64,000 nucleotides of DNA from Afipia sp. (GCA_017474385.1 JAFVHU010000150.1:1-64000); one strand, 5' to 3'; counted from the first letter of the stretch, positions 45,725 to 55,174 are shown. Numbers and translations are program-made. The notes: generated by a model not told the origin, from the sequence alone.

Positions 45725-47494
45725 ATGACCAAAACAGCCGTATTTTCGGCGATTGCGGTGCTTGCCTTTTCGGCGCTGCCCGCATCCGCTCAAACAGTCG
45801 ACAATTTTGTTAAGCGCCTGGCTCCGCCGCCCAGCGTTTCCGTCGCTCCGAACCCTCTGTCGTGGGGCGGCTTCTATTTCGGTGCGGGGTGGGGCCGCGA
45901 GAAGAAATCGCTCGATCAGGGAACGGCCTATCAAACGCTTGTACCCGGCGGGCCGGGCCAGCCGTCGAACGAACCGGTCTCGCTGGCAACCACGAATTAC
46001 CTCAACCGCGGCCACATCCTTGGGGGATATCTCTGGCAGTACGAGCGGTTTCTGCTCGGCGCCGAGGGCGACTATTCATTCGGCGACCGCGTCCCGACAT
46101 CAATTCCGTTCGGGGCCGAACCCGGCTATTGCGGCGTCGGAACGACCGGCAATTATATCTGCGGAAGCCCGACTGCTTTCGGATCGGTCGAGACGAGGGG
46201 GCATGTGCGCGGGGTAGCCGGCCTTGCCATCACTCCCAGCTTCATGGCGTTTGTCAGCGGCGGCGCGGCATTTGGCCGAAGCGATACCGTCGGCTCTCAT
46301 GTCGGGTTCGCCCTGGCGGCCAGCCCAAGCGCGCCTGCGCTTGTGTCGGGAAATTCCCTGGCTCCGAACAAGAATCTGGTCGGTACGTCCATCGGCGGCG
46401 GCATTCAGGTGAAAGCCAGCGAGAACCTCATAGCAAGGCTCGAATATCTGAAAGATACCTACAACGACCTGACAACGAGCGGCGCGGTTGTTCAAGCCAA
46501 CGTCAACGGCAACATCGTGACGATGACGTCGCCGAGCGAGAAAGTGAAAGTGACCAATGAAACCATTCGCGCGTCGCTGATCTATCGCTTCGATCCCAAT
46601 GAGTCGCCATCCGCAGCCGCTGCTCTCAACTGGAGGTCATTCACGACCGATCCCGCGCTTTACGCCAATACGTGGGCGGGCTTCTATGTCGGCGGCGGCC
46701 TCACTCAGAACAACTACACGGTCAAGCAAGAAGGCGGCATGACCCTGACCATCGATGACATCACGACGCCCGGTCTGGACGTTTCCAGAAACGAGGGTTT
46801 TGCCCGCAAGATGGATCGGACCGGCGATCACCTTCTGCTCGGCTATCGCGCGCAATGGAACAGGTTCTGGCTCGGTGTCGAAGGCGATTTCGAATTCAAC
46901 TCCCTGTCTAGCCTCGTGAACGGCAAAAGTCCCGGACAGTTCGGAGGCGCGTCGGGAGCCAATATGACCTGCTATGTATTTACGACAGCGACCTCCTGCG
47001 TCGGTCTGGCGATGGCGGGAAATCTTTCCGTCGAGAGCAAGAATCATCTTCGTCTGATGGCCGGCTTCGTCATCACGCCTCAACTCTCAGGGTTCTTCAG
47101 TTACGGAAAATCCTACGGCACGGTTTCGGGCAGCATCGGATCGAGCTCCGGCGGCTTGGTGATTTCGCCGCCGAGCGCGCCGCTCGCCGGCGCGGCAACG
47201 GTCACACGGACCTTTGCCCCCGAGAATCTGATCGGCACCACCATCGGCGGCGGGTTCGAATACAAGGCGACGGATGATCTTTCCGTCCGCGGCGAATATC
47301 TGCGCGACACTTATACGTGGAGCCATCTCCCCATTGGCGGAGCAGGTTTTGGCGGAACGATTGGTAATGTTACGACCAACGGTTTTGCCGCTGCATCCAA
47401 CGTACATCAGATCGTGAACGAGGCGTATCGCGTCTCGCTGGTCTATCGCTTCATCAACCCGCAGGGCGACCGGTTCTGTTCGTTCTGCTGGTGA
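45725..47494 (+). CDS. Outer membrane protein with two tandem Omp25/31-type barrels
   Basis: The 589-residue precursor has a signal peptide (MTKTAVFSAIAVLAFSALPASA). Two similar halves follow: residues about 46-293 (WGGFYFGAGWG ... RASLIYRF) and about 315-579 (WAGFYVGGGLT ... RVSLVYRF). Each starts with the WxGFYxGxG strand and ends in an Arg-x-Ser-Leu-x-Tyr-Arg-Phe strand of the Omp25/RopB porin-like family, joined by a linker of about 20 residues. Each half carries an ENLIGTxIGGG segment. The chain ends CSFCW rather than at the usual aromatic of the barrel. Function is probably structural or immune-related envelope. No neighbours in an operon. Confidence 0.86.
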   Translation: MTKTAVFSAIAVLAFSALPASAQTVDNFVKRLAPPPSVSVAPNPLSWGGFYFGAGWGREKKSLDQGTAYQTLVPGGPGQPSNEPVSLATTNYLNRGHILGGYLWQYERFLLGAEGDYSFGDRVPTSIPFGAEPGYCGVGTTGNYICGSPTAFGSVETRGHVRGVAGLAITPSFMAFVSGGAAFGRSDTVGSHVGFALAASPSAPALVSGNSLAPNKNLVGTSIGGGIQVKASENLIARLEYLKDTYNDLTTSGAVVQANVNGNIVTMTSPSEKVKVTNETIRASLIYRFDPNESPSAAAALNWRSFTTDPALYANTWAGFYVGGGLTQNNYTVKQEGGMTLTIDDITTPGLDVSRNEGFARKMDRTGDHLLLGYRAQWNRFWLGVEGDFEFNSLSSLVNGKSPGQFGGASGANMTCYVFTTATSCVGLAMAGNLSVESKNHLRLMAGFVITPQLSGFFSYGKSYGTVSGSIGSSSGGLVISPPSAPLAGAATVTRTFAPENLIGTTIGGGFEYKATDDLSVRGEYLRDTYTWSHLPIGGAGFGGTIGNVTTNGFAAASNVHQIVNEAYRVSLVYRFINPQGDRFCSFCW

Positions 47495-47599
47495 TCTTCG
47501 TTGCAGGCAATCGCGCCCGCCGGTCATTTGATCGGCGGGCGTTTTCGTGTCTGGAACTCTCAGGGCCTCTCCGCGTTGCATGTGCCGGAGGACGATCAC

Positions 47600-47812
47600 A
47601 TGCGAACTTTTCTGGGAATGGTACTGGGCTGCCTGCTGACCATTGGTGTGGTCTACATTCACGATTCGATGGCGACATCGACGGTGGCCAGCGGCGCATC
47701 GGCTGGCACGTCGCGCCAGATCGTGAACTGGGACGTCGCCGCCAGCGAGTGGGGACAGGTCAAGGAAAACGTCCGCACCACCTGGCTGAAGCTGAAAGCC
47801 AATAGCGGCTGA
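47600..47812 (+). CDS. Small single-helix membrane protein of unknown function
   Basis: A 70-residue protein: N-terminal helix (FLGMVLGCLLTIGVVYIH) that could be a membrane anchor or uncleaved signal, then a short periplasmic part with IVNWDVAASEWGQVKENVRTTWLKLKAN. Similar small proteins recur in Bradyrhizobium, without known role. GGAGG lies 8 nt upstream of the ATG. Confidence 0.7.
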   Translation: MRTFLGMVLGCLLTIGVVYIHDSMATSTVASGASAGTSRQIVNWDVAASEWGQVKENVRTTWLKLKANSG

Positions 47813-47845
47813 CAGGTTTCTCTGCTGATGATTCCAAATTGAATG

Positions 47846-47872
47846 AGGCCCGGCGATGCCGGGCCTGTGTTT
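47846..47872 (+). terminator. Hairpin after the small membrane protein gene
   Basis: 9-bp stem AGGCCCGGC / GCCGGGCCT with a 3-nt loop. Only GTGTTTG follows, so termination strength is uncertain. It also flanks the convergent PHA-type gene. Confidence 0.6.
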
Positions 47873-47879
47873 GTGAAGA

Positions 47880-48203
47880 TCACACGTCCGTTGTTTTTTT
47901 CTCCAGCATCCGCGTTGCGCGGGAGCGGATTGTCGCCTGGATGCCGTGTGCCAGCCCTGCGAGCAGCCAGGGCAGCATCACCTCAAGCTTGACGTGATCT
48001 TCCGCCACCTCGATTGTTCCGCTGACCTGCTGTTTCAACGCGGTCAACTGGAATGCGAGGCGATCGCCGCTCCAGATTTCTTCGTTGATCTGAAGAATCT
48101 TTCCGTATTCCGAGCGCACGTTGCCGAGCCCGGCCTTCAGGCGGCGGGTGGCTTCCTCCTTTCCCAACTTGTGGGGAATGGAGACGATGAACGGTTGGGC
48201 CAA
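47880..48203 (-). CDS. Polyhydroxyalkanoic acid system family protein (PHA_gran_rgn)
   Basis: The 107-residue protein matches PHA_gran_rgn: FIVSIPHKLGKEEATRRLKAGLGNVRSEYGKILQI, WSGDRLAFQLTALKQQVSGTIEVAEDHVKLEVMLPWLLAGLA. It has been found in polyhydroxyalkanoate gene regions, its exact role unproven. The start must be TTG (GAGG upstream), as no ATG or GTG lies between it and the upstream in-frame stop. No other PHA gene is nearby. Confidence 0.85.
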   Translation of the reverse strand: MAQPFIVSIPHKLGKEEATRRLKAGLGNVRSEYGKILQINEEIWSGDRLAFQLTALKQQVSGTIEVAEDHVKLEVMLPWLLAGLAHGIQATIRSRATRMLEKKTTDV

Positions 48204-48340
48204 TGTCGTGCCTCGGGCGATGCGTTTGCAGGCCGATTATAGCAACCGAAGCTGATGCAGGCTCAAGGAAATTTCAGGTTCATTAACGCTGAGACGCGCG
48301 GCCGCGTGCGGGGAAGGCGGTTCCGTGATATTTTTAAAGC

Positions 48341-48538
48341 ATGCTCCGCCTTGTGACAGTCGCGTCCGTGCTGTCGTCGAATCTCGGTGCGCGTCCCGCA
48401 CCTGTGATCGACACGACGGATGACGCCTCCACCGGCTACTGGGCTTACCGTCTCAGCGTGTCGCCGCAGGATCTCGCTGCCGCGATCGAGGAGGTCGGGC
48501 CCTCTGTCGCCGCCGTGCGCCGGAATCTCGGCAAATAA
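48341..48538 (+). CDS. Small DUF3606-like protein
   Basis: The last 40 residues (STGYWAYRLSVSPQDLAAAIEEVGPSVAAVRRNLGK) match the C-terminal half of DUF3606. The first 25 residues (MLRLVTVASVLSSNLGARP) do not resemble the family. The start is uncertain; a shorter protein starting at a GTG is possible. It may be a truncated copy. It ends at a strong hairpin. Confidence 0.5.
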   Translation: MLRLVTVASVLSSNLGARPAPVIDTTDDASTGYWAYRLSVSPQDLAAAIEEVGPSVAAVRRNLGK

Positions 48539-48561
48539 AAGCCCGGCGCGAGGCCGGGCTT
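48539..48561. terminator. Hairpin terminator after the DUF3606-like gene
   Basis: Stem AAGCCCGGC / GCCGGGCTT with a 5-nt loop, immediately after the stop codon, with few T residues; bidirectional use for the convergent gene is likely. Confidence 0.65.
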
Positions 48562-48598
48562 GAATTCGCAGAATCGGATAGTCGGCTGAGCGTTCAGC

Positions 48599-49099
48599 TC
48601 AATCGCATTGCTGGTAGCCGGACGACGCGCACTTCTGCGCCCTCGCACGTGCTTCCGCGATTTGCTGGGAACTGAGCTGGCTGGACACGGCCGCGAGCTC
48701 TTTCTTGGCCTCGTCGTTCCCCTGCATCGCGGCGACGTCATACCACATGTACGCTTTCTCGATGTCGTCGGATTCCTTGCCCTCGCCCTTGTAGTACAGG
48801 CTTCCGAGCAACACCTGCGCGTCCGCATTGCCCTGCTTCGCCGCGAGCCGGCCCCACTTCTGGGCTTGCTTGCGGTCCTTGGAAACACCAAGGCCCATCT
48901 TGTGCATCAGGGCGATGCGATACTGCGCGACCGCATTTCCTTTTTCCGCAAGTGGACGAAACAGCTTCGCCGCAGCGGCGTATTCCTTGCGGGCGAAGGC
49001 TTTCATGCCGTCTTCCCACGTGCCCGCCTCTGCGACGGGCGTACCGACGATAACTCCGAACGCAACGACTGCCGCGGTCAATCCAGTCAACCTGAACAT
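48599..49099 (-). CDS. Secreted SEL1-repeat (TPR-like) protein
   Basis: The 166-residue precursor has a signal peptide (MFRLTGLTAAVVAFGVIVGTPVAEA). The mature part carries three SEL1-type helix pairs: EYAAAAKLFRPLAEKGNAVAQYRIALMHKMGLGV, DRKQAQKWGRLAAKQGNADAQVLLGSLYYKGEG and DIEKAYMWYDVAAMQGNDEA. The two C-terminal cysteines may pair. It is probably a periplasmic scaffold. The ATG at 49099 follows a GGGG stretch; a TTG two codons upstream is less likely. Confidence 0.82.
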   Translation of the reverse strand: MFRLTGLTAAVVAFGVIVGTPVAEAGTWEDGMKAFARKEYAAAAKLFRPLAEKGNAVAQYRIALMHKMGLGVSKDRKQAQKWGRLAAKQGNADAQVLLGSLYYKGEGKESDDIEKAYMWYDVAAMQGNDEAKKELAAVSSQLSSQQIAEARARAQKCASSGYQQCD

Positions 49100-49307
49100 T
49101 TGCAAGACCCCCGTCCCCGATGAAATTCAGAAAATTATGGGATTGCGTATATCCTGAATGCGATTGAGTCACAATGCGGACACGCCGGTCCATTCGTTGG
49201 AGCGAGCGTCGGACGGCTCACAGTGCAATGCAAAACATTCTCAATCTGCGCACGCACGAAAGGCGCGCGTTGAGACGCACGCCCTTTCGATCAGTCCGTA
49301 TTCGGGA

Positions 49308-49682
49308 TCAGTAGTAGCCGCGCAGCGGCCGCCGGCGCGGCTGCCGGTTCAGGATCAAGGCCAGCGCGAAACCGACCGCGCCTGCGATCAGCAGGGCACC
49401 GAGCGGCTGTTCGCGAACGGCGGAGGCCACCGCCTTGTTGCCGTCGCGGTAAATATCGCTGCCTGTATCGAGTGCTTCCTTGGCGTAACCACTCGCTGTA
49501 TCGCCAATGTCGTGCGCGGCATCTTTCGCCTGGCCGTACAAATTCTGCACGGTTCCTGCGGCCTCCCGCGCGCGTCCCGACGCCTCGGTTGATGCGTCGC
49601 CGGTTGCGCGGCCGGATGCACCTTCGATTTTTCCCGCGGCGTCTTTCGCAGCGCCTGTAATCCGATCCTTGTCCATCGTCAT
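49308..49682 (-). CDS. CsbD-like stress protein with a membrane tail (DUF883-like)
   Basis: The 124-residue protein starts MTMDKDRITGAAKDAAGKIEGASGRATGD, which is CsbD-like, continues with amphipathic repeats (REAAGTVQNLYGQAKDAAHDIGDTASGYAKEAL), and ends with a DUF883-like hydrophobic helix, VREQPLGALLIAGAVGFALALILN, before a basic tip. It combines a soluble stress-protein N-terminus with an inner-membrane or ribosome anchor of the ElaB/YqjD type. Stress induction is inferred from the family. GGAGAAC precedes the ATG. Confidence 0.82.
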   Translation of the reverse strand: MTMDKDRITGAAKDAAGKIEGASGRATGDASTEASGRAREAAGTVQNLYGQAKDAAHDIGDTASGYAKEALDTGSDIYRDGNKAVASAVREQPLGALLIAGAVGFALALILNRQPRRRPLRGYY

Positions 49683-49773
49683 GTTCTCCGGGGGTGATGG
49701 ACCGACAACAGTCTGGTCTGCTGTGGGTTCCGTCAGCGCGTTGCAAAATGCGTCGTAAATTTGATGCAAACGC

Positions 49774-49801
49774 AAAAGGCCCGCTCGGTGAGCGGGCCCT
49801 T
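49774..49801 (-). terminator. Terminator of the pirin-wrbA-hydrolase transcript
   Basis: Stem GGCCCGCTC / GAGCGGGCC with a GGT loop, followed on the minus strand by TTTTGCG, 25 bp after the hydrolase stop. Confidence 0.75.
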
Positions 49802-49825
49802 CTTATTGAAAACATTTTCGCTCTG

Positions 49826-50650
49826 TCAGCTCTTGATAAAGGCCAGCAGATCGTTGTTGATGACATCCGCGTGCGTGGTGATCATGCCATGCGGATAGTC
49901 CTTGTAGGTTTTCAACGTGCCCCTTTTCAGCAGCTTGGCGCTCAGCGGACCCGATGCAACGTAAGGCACGATCTGGTCGTCTTCGCTGTGCATCACCAGC
50001 ACGGGAATATCGATCTTCTTCAGGTCTTCGGTGAAGTCTGTTTGCGAGAAGGCCACGATGCCGTCGTAATGCGCCTTGGCGCCGCCAATCATGCCCTGAC
50101 GCCACCAGTTTCCGATCACGCCTTCGATGGCTTTCGCGCCGGGACGATTGAAGCCGTAGAACGGTCCTTCCGGCAAATCGCGATAGAATTTCGCACGGTT
50201 CGCTGCGAGCTGTGCCTGCAAATCGTCGAACACGGACTTGGGCAGACCGAGCGGGTTTGCTTCTGTCTTCACCATCAGCGGCGGCACCGCACAGAGAAGA
50301 GCTGCCTTCGAGGCGCGGCCTGTACCGTGACGTGCGAGATAATGCGCAACCTCGCCGCCGCCGGTCGAATGGCCGACATGGATCGCATCTTTCAGATCGA
50401 GGTGGGTGACAACCGCGGCGAGATCGTCGGCGTAGTGATCCATATCGTGACCGTCGCCGGTCTGGGTCGAGCGGCCGTGCCCGCGCCTGTCGTGGGCAAT
50501 GACGCGGAAGCCCTTGCCCAGGAAGAACAGCATCTGCGGGTCCCAGTCGCCCGCCGAGAGAGGCCAGCCATGGCTGAAAATGATCGGCTGTCCCGAGCCC
50601 CAGTCCTTGTAAAAGATTTCAGTGCCGTCTTTGACTTTAATGGTCGGCAT
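49826..50650 (-). CDS. Alpha/beta hydrolase, cofactor-free haloperoxidase-like
   Basis: The 274-residue protein has nucleophile Ser95 (GHSTGGG), acid at Asp224/Asp225 and base His254 (YPHGM), with oxyanion HGW near residue 28. It is close to bacterial non-heme chloroperoxidases/esterases. Actual activity is more likely esterase or perhydrolase. It lies downstream of wrbA in a run of three minus-strand genes facing away from a LysR gene, and may be part of a quinone or peroxide stress response. Confidence 0.86.
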   Translation of the reverse strand: MPTIKVKDGTEIFYKDWGSGQPIIFSHGWPLSAGDWDPQMLFFLGKGFRVIAHDRRGHGRSTQTGDGHDMDHYADDLAAVVTHLDLKDAIHVGHSTGGGEVAHYLARHGTGRASKAALLCAVPPLMVKTEANPLGLPKSVFDDLQAQLAANRAKFYRDLPEGPFYGFNRPGAKAIEGVIGNWWRQGMIGGAKAHYDGIVAFSQTDFTEDLKKIDIPVLVMHSEDDQIVPYVASGPLSAKLLKRGTLKTYKDYPHGMITTHADVINNDLLAFIKS

Positions 50651-50848
50651 GGAATGCCTCCCTCGCTTGAAAAATGACTCTTCCGGCGGCGAGACCTTAG
50701 ATGCCCCTCGTGGCATTTACACGACCCCATTGGCCGCAAGTACACTCGCGATCTTCGCGCGAGGGTATCGCGTCGATCATAGTCGTCTCGCAATTATTCG
50801 CGCGCGAACGAAAGCGGCGGCGCTGTCGCCGGCGCCGCCGAATGTCGA

Positions 50849-51448
50849 TCAGCCGTGGAGCTTCTTCGCGGTTTCCGCGATGGTGCGGCCCTGATAGCGC
50901 GCGCCGTCGAGTTCGTTCTGGCTCGGCTGGCGGCTGCCGTCGCCGTCGGTGATGGTGGTCGCGCCGTAAGGCGAACCGCCATGGACTTCCTTGACGCCCA
51001 TCTGTCCGGCGTAGCCGTAGTTGAGGCCAACCACGACCATGCCGAAGTGCAGCAGGTTGGTGATGATCGAGAACAGCGTGGTCTCCTGGCCGCCGTGCTG
51101 CGTGGCCGATGAACTGAACGCGCCGCCGACCTTGCCGTGCAGTGCGCCCTTCATCCACAGGCCGCCGGCCTGATCGAGGAAGTTGGCCATCTGCGACGAG
51201 ATGCGGCCGAAGCGGGTGCCGGTGCCGACGATGATCGCGTCGTAGTTCGCAAGATCCTCGATCTTGGCAACGGGCGCAGCCTGATCGACCTTGTAGTACG
51301 ACGCCTTCGCGACCTCGAGCGGAACGAGTTCGGGCACGCGCTTGATGTCGACAGTGGTGCCGGCTTCTCGTGCGCCCTCGGCGACGGCATTCGCCATTGC
51401 TTCGATATGTCCGTAAGCCGAATAATAAAGAACAAGAACCTTGGCCAT
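50849..51448 (-). CDS. wrbA: NAD(P)H:quinone oxidoreductase WrbA
   Basis: The 199-residue flavodoxin-like protein has the FMN loop [47 protein letters not shown] and [15 protein letters not shown], all WrbA hallmarks. It reduces quinones by two electrons and limits oxidative stress. AAGGAGG precedes the ATG. Upstream on the same strand is pirin (62 bp). Confidence 0.94.
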   Translation of the reverse strand: MAKVLVLYYSAYGHIEAMANAVAEGAREAGTTVDIKRVPELVPLEVAKASYYKVDQAAPVAKIEDLANYDAIIVGTGTRFGRISSQMANFLDQAGGLWMKGALHGKVGGAFSSSATQHGGQETTLFSIITNLLHFGMVVVGLNYGYAGQMGVKEVHGGSPYGATTITDGDGSRQPSQNELDGARYQGRTIAETAKKLHG

Positions 51449-51510
51449 GATGGCCTCCTTCAGTTTTCAGGGTTGGATGGGGAGTGGTGGATGGAGGGAA
51501 TGGATGCGGC

Positions 51511-52209
51511 TTATGCCGCATCCACGAGGACGAGTTCGGTGTCTTCCAGCGCGGTGACCCTCACCGACGCTTCTTTCTGGACGGCGACGCCGTCGCGGGC
51601 ATTGGCGCGCACACCGTTGACCTCGACGCTGCCAACCGCCGGGACGAGATAGCCGTAGCGTTTCTCGCCGAGGGCGTACTCGGCGGTCTCGCCGGCTTTC
51701 AGCGTGGTGGCGAGCACGCGCGCATCGGCGCGGATCGGCAGCGCATCGTTGTCGGCCTTGAAGCCGCTGGCGATGGTGACGAACTTGCCGGAGCGGTCAG
51801 CCTTGGGGAACGGCTTCGCGCCCCAGCACGGCTGTCCGCCTTCCTGCGTCGGCACGATCCAGATCTGAAAGATCTTGGTCGTCACCGGCTCAAGATTGTA
51901 TTCCGAGTGGCGGATGCCTGAGCCTGCGCTCATCACCTGGACATCGCCGGCCTCGGTGCGGCCCTTGTTGCCGAGCGAGTCCTGATGGGTGATCGCGCCT
52001 TCGCGAACGAAGGTGATGATTTCCATGTTGGCATGGGGATGCGCGGGAAAACCGGTGTTCGGCGCGATCTCGTCGTCATTCCAGACGCGCAGGCTGCCGT
52101 GGCTGATGTTGTCCGGATCGTAGTGGCTGCCGAACGAAAAGTGATGCTTCGCCTTGAGCCAGCCGTGATCCGCACTGCCGAGTTTGTTGAATGGCCGAAG
52201 TTCGATCAT
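51511..52209 (-). CDS. Pirin family protein (YhaK-like)
   Basis: The 232-residue bicupin has the N-terminal pirin motif PNTGFPAHPHANMEIITFVREGAITHQDSLGN (metal-binding His), then GIRHSEYN, and a C-terminal half-cupin. YhaK-type pirins respond to oxidative stress; some have quercetinase activity. It is the first gene of the minus-strand set, divergent from the LysR regulator, with an inverted repeat in the 164-bp gap. Confidence 0.92.
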   Translation of the reverse strand: MIELRPFNKLGSADHGWLKAKHHFSFGSHYDPDNISHGSLRVWNDDEIAPNTGFPAHPHANMEIITFVREGAITHQDSLGNKGRTEAGDVQVMSAGSGIRHSEYNLEPVTTKIFQIWIVPTQEGGQPCWGAKPFPKADRSGKFVTIASGFKADNDALPIRADARVLATTLKAGETAEYALGEKRYGYLVPAVGSVEVNGVRANARDGVAVQKEASVRVTALEDTELVLVDAA

Positions 52210-52319
52210 GGGATATTCCTTCGTTGAATGTGCTTGAGATGACCGCCGGGCGCGTCATGCGCCGTGGGTGACCTTGAATTCGATGGGCTATGGATAAGCA
52301 TTCCCGGATGGTGCATAAA

Positions 52320-52347
52320 TAGAAACTATTGAAACTCATTGTTTCTA
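52320..52347. promoter_or_regulatory. Candidate LysR operator between the pirin and LysR genes
   Basis: Perfect arms TAGAAAC / GTTTCTA with a 14-nt spacer, in an AT-rich stretch 27 bp before the LysR start. The location and partial dyad fit a LysR-type binding site. Confidence 0.55.
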
Positions 52348-52373
52348 ATAGTGACACTTGAAGGACGACCCAC

Positions 52374-53288
52374 ATGTCCAGGCTCCCGGACTTCGAGGCG
52401 CTGGCGATCTTCGCAAAAGTTGTGGAAATGCGGTCATTTGCCGGGGCCGCGGCCGAGCTGGCGCTGTCGAAGGCGACGGTTTCCAAGGCCGTCAGCCGCC
52501 TTGAGGAGCGGCTCGGCGCGCGGCTGTTCAACCGCACCTCGCGGCAACTGGCGCTGACCGACGCCGGCCAGAAGCTGGCCGAACGCGCGGCGCAGCTCCT
52601 GATGGACGGCGAGGCGGCGGAGAACGAAGCGCTGGCGCAATCGTCCGTGCCGCGCGGGCTGGTGCGCTTTGCGGTGCCGATGACCTATGGCGTTCGGGTC
52701 ATTGCACCCTTGCTGCCGGAGTTTTTGGCCGCCTATCCCGAGGTCTCGATCGACCTGCATCTGAGCGATGCGATGGTCGATCTGATCGGTGACGGATTCG
52801 ATGCCGGTATCCGCATCGCGCGCCTGCCGGATTCATCGCTGGTTGCGCGCCGGTTGAGCGACATGCGGCGCTATACGGTGGCGGCGCCGTCCTATCTCAA
52901 GAAACACGGCCGGCCGACGCACCCGATGCATCTCGCCGACCACAAATGCTTCGGCTACGCGTATCTCTCGACGCCGGGCGTGTGGCACTACGTCAATACG
53001 GCTGGCGAACAGGCGACGGTCCGGCCGTCGGGGCAATTGCGGGTCAATAATGGAGAAGCCGCGCTGCCGGCGTTGCTGGCGGGGCTCGGGATCGCCGACC
53101 TGCCGGATTTCATTGTCGGCGACGCCATTGCGTCGGGGAAACTCGAGGTCATCCTCAAGGACTGGAAGCAGCCCGAAGGCGCGGTGCATCTGGTGATGCC
53201 GCCGGGCGGTCCGCGCCCCGCGCGTGTCGAAGTGCTGGCGGATTTTCTCGCCGAAAAGCTCGGCCGCACCAAACGCGGGGCCCGATAA
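52374..53288 (+). CDS. LysR family transcriptional regulator (stress/quinone cluster)
   Basis: The 304-residue protein has a LysR helix-turn-helix (FEALAIFAKVVEMRSFAGAAAELALSKATVSKAVSRLEERLGARLFNRT) and a substrate domain of the CrgA type. It is divergent from pirin-wrbA-hydrolase, so it probably controls them and itself. Effector unknown; quinones or electrophiles are my guess. Confidence 0.9.
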   Translation: MSRLPDFEALAIFAKVVEMRSFAGAAAELALSKATVSKAVSRLEERLGARLFNRTSRQLALTDAGQKLAERAAQLLMDGEAAENEALAQSSVPRGLVRFAVPMTYGVRVIAPLLPEFLAAYPEVSIDLHLSDAMVDLIGDGFDAGIRIARLPDSSLVARRLSDMRRYTVAAPSYLKKHGRPTHPMHLADHKCFGYAYLSTPGVWHYVNTAGEQATVRPSGQLRVNNGEAALPALLAGLGIADLPDFIVGDAIASGKLEVILKDWKQPEGAVHLVMPPGGPRPARVEVLADFLAEKLGRTKRGAR

Positions 53289-53341
53289 GGTCCGATCACG
53301 TTCCTGTTCCGCACTGGATTGGCGGACCAAGTCTGCGTAAC

Positions 53342-53509
53342 CTAGTGGAGTGGATTTGACATTCGCCATCCCCTTGGCAGCGAGTCCGCAAAGCGAATGT
53401 CAAATCCAAAACTCCACTAGAAACCTATATTTGCTAGTGGTCCGTCGATTCTAACATTCGCAAGAATACTCGCTGAAATGGGGTGCGAATGTTAGAATCG
53501 GACCACTAG
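53342..53509. repeat. Paired inverted hairpin element, site B
   Basis: Hairpin B1 pairs 53342-53366 with 53393-53420 across a 26-nt loop; the right arm has 3 extra bases (AAA). Hairpin B2 pairs 53434-53461 with 53485-53509 across a 23-nt loop; the left arm has 3 extra bases (TCG). Outer ends are CTAGTGG / CCACTAG in both. The central spacer is AAACCTATATTTG. It has the same build as site A at 21387-21551 and lies between the LysR and GGT-family genes. Nothing else is visible in this 247-bp gap. Confidence 0.9.
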
Positions 53510-53535
53510 GTTTCCATCCTCGAAGGTTTCCCTGA

Positions 53536-55113
53536 ATGCGCAATTTCATCTCGCCGTCCCGCTCCATTGCAGTGGGGGAACGCGGCATGGCCGCGACCTC
53601 GCACCCGCAGGCGACTCTCGCCGCACTCGACATTCTGAAAGCCGGCGGCAACGCAATGGATGCCGCCATTGCGGCAGTTGCCTTGCAGGGCGTGGTCGAG
53701 CCGCAGATGACCGGGATCGGCGGCGACTGCTTCGTGCTGTATTCGCCGAAAGCGGGTGCGCCGGTCGCGCTGAACGGTTCGGGCCGCACGCCCGCAAAGA
53801 CCGATCTGGCGAAAACAATGGCAAAGGGCGCGAAGGCGCTCACGCCGACCTCGATCGAAGGCGTCACCGTTCCGGGCGCGATCGATGCCTGGTGCAGGCT
53901 TGCTGCGAAGCACGGCAGCAAATCGCTGGAGGAGATTTTCAAGCCGGCGATCGATGCCGCGGAGAACGGTTTCCGGATCACGCCGCGCGTCGCGTCGGAC
54001 TGGTCGCGCAATCGCGCGAAGCTCGAAAGCAATCCCGCAGCGAAGGCGTATTATCTTCCGGGCGGCGTTGCGCCGGCGATCGGCGACCGGCGCAGCCAGC
54101 CGGCGCTCGGCAAGACGCTGCGGCGTATTGCGCGTGAAGGCCGCGCGGCGTTTTACGAAGGCGAGGTCGCGGAGGAACTTGCAAGCGTGCTGCAAGGCCT
54201 GGGCGGTGTGCACACCGTTGAAGATTTTTCTGCGAACGCGCCGGAAGATGTCACGCCGATTTCCGCCAGCTATGGCGGCCATGAGATTCTCGAATGTCCG
54301 CCGAACGGGCAGGGGCTTGCGGCGCTGATGATCCTGCGCACGCTGGCGGGTTACGACATCAAGGCGCTCGCGGAAGTTGACCGCGTGCATCTGCTGGCGG
54401 AGGCGAGCAAGGCGGCGTATCGCGCGCGCGATGCGTTCTTCTGCGACCCCGCGCACGGCAAGGTCGATGCCGCGCATTTTCTCTCGGACAGCTATATCGG
54501 CGCGATCCGCAGCAAGATCGACATGAAACGCGCGAGTGCGGCCGTCGACTGGGACGATATCGAACACAAGGATACGGTCTACGTCACCGTGGTGGACCGC
54601 GATCTCAACGCGGTGTCGTTCATCAACTCGCTGTTCCAGCCGTTCGGGAGCGGCATCTATGCTCCGAAATCCGGCGTGCTGCTGCACAATCGCGGCTGGG
54701 GCTTCCGGCTTCAGCCCGGTCATCCCAATGCGCTCGGATCGAACAAACGGCCGATGCACACCATCATTCCGGGCATGGTGATGAAGAACGGGCGCTGCAT
54801 GATGCCATTCGGCGTGATGGGCGGCCACTATCAGGCGACCGGTCACGGCAACTTTCTCTCCAACGTGTTCGACCTTGGCATGGATATACAGGCGGCGTCG
54901 GAAACGCCGCGCTCGTTTGCGTTCGAAGGCGTGCTGTCGCTGGAGCCGACATTTGGCAAAGAGATCGGCACCGAGCTTGCGGCGCGCGGGCATGATGTGA
55001 AATGGGCCGACGTCGCCATTGGCGGCTGCCAGGCGATCTGGATCGATCACGAACGCGGCGTCCTGCTCGGCGCCACCGACCATCGCAAGGATGGTGTCGC
55101 GCTCGGCATTTAA
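53536..55113 (+). CDS. Gamma-glutamyltransferase family protein (Ntn hydrolase)
   Basis: The 525-residue protein has the GGT outline: [30 protein letters not shown] and NGSGRTP at the start, and the cleavage/nucleophile point before Thr347 ([31 protein letters not shown]). It autocleaves to two chains. Unlike E. coli GGT no signal peptide is seen, so it is probably cytoplasmic; such proteins act on various gamma-glutamyl or acyl substrates. The hairpin element B precedes it. Confidence 0.87.
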   Translation: MRNFISPSRSIAVGERGMAATSHPQATLAALDILKAGGNAMDAAIAAVALQGVVEPQMTGIGGDCFVLYSPKAGAPVALNGSGRTPAKTDLAKTMAKGAKALTPTSIEGVTVPGAIDAWCRLAAKHGSKSLEEIFKPAIDAAENGFRITPRVASDWSRNRAKLESNPAAKAYYLPGGVAPAIGDRRSQPALGKTLRRIAREGRAAFYEGEVAEELASVLQGLGGVHTVEDFSANAPEDVTPISASYGGHEILECPPNGQGLAALMILRTLAGYDIKALAEVDRVHLLAEASKAAYRARDAFFCDPAHGKVDAAHFLSDSYIGAIRSKIDMKRASAAVDWDDIEHKDTVYVTVVDRDLNAVSFINSLFQPFGSGIYAPKSGVLLHNRGWGFRLQPGHPNALGSNKRPMHTIIPGMVMKNGRCMMPFGVMGGHYQATGHGNFLSNVFDLGMDIQAASETPRSFAFEGVLSLEPTFGKEIGTELAARGHDVKWADVAIGGCQAIWIDHERGVLLGATDHRKDGVALGI

Positions 55114-55174
55114 GCACTCGGTCCGGACGCATGGCGTGCGTCCGGCGGCACATCAATCAACGCAGCGCGACGCG

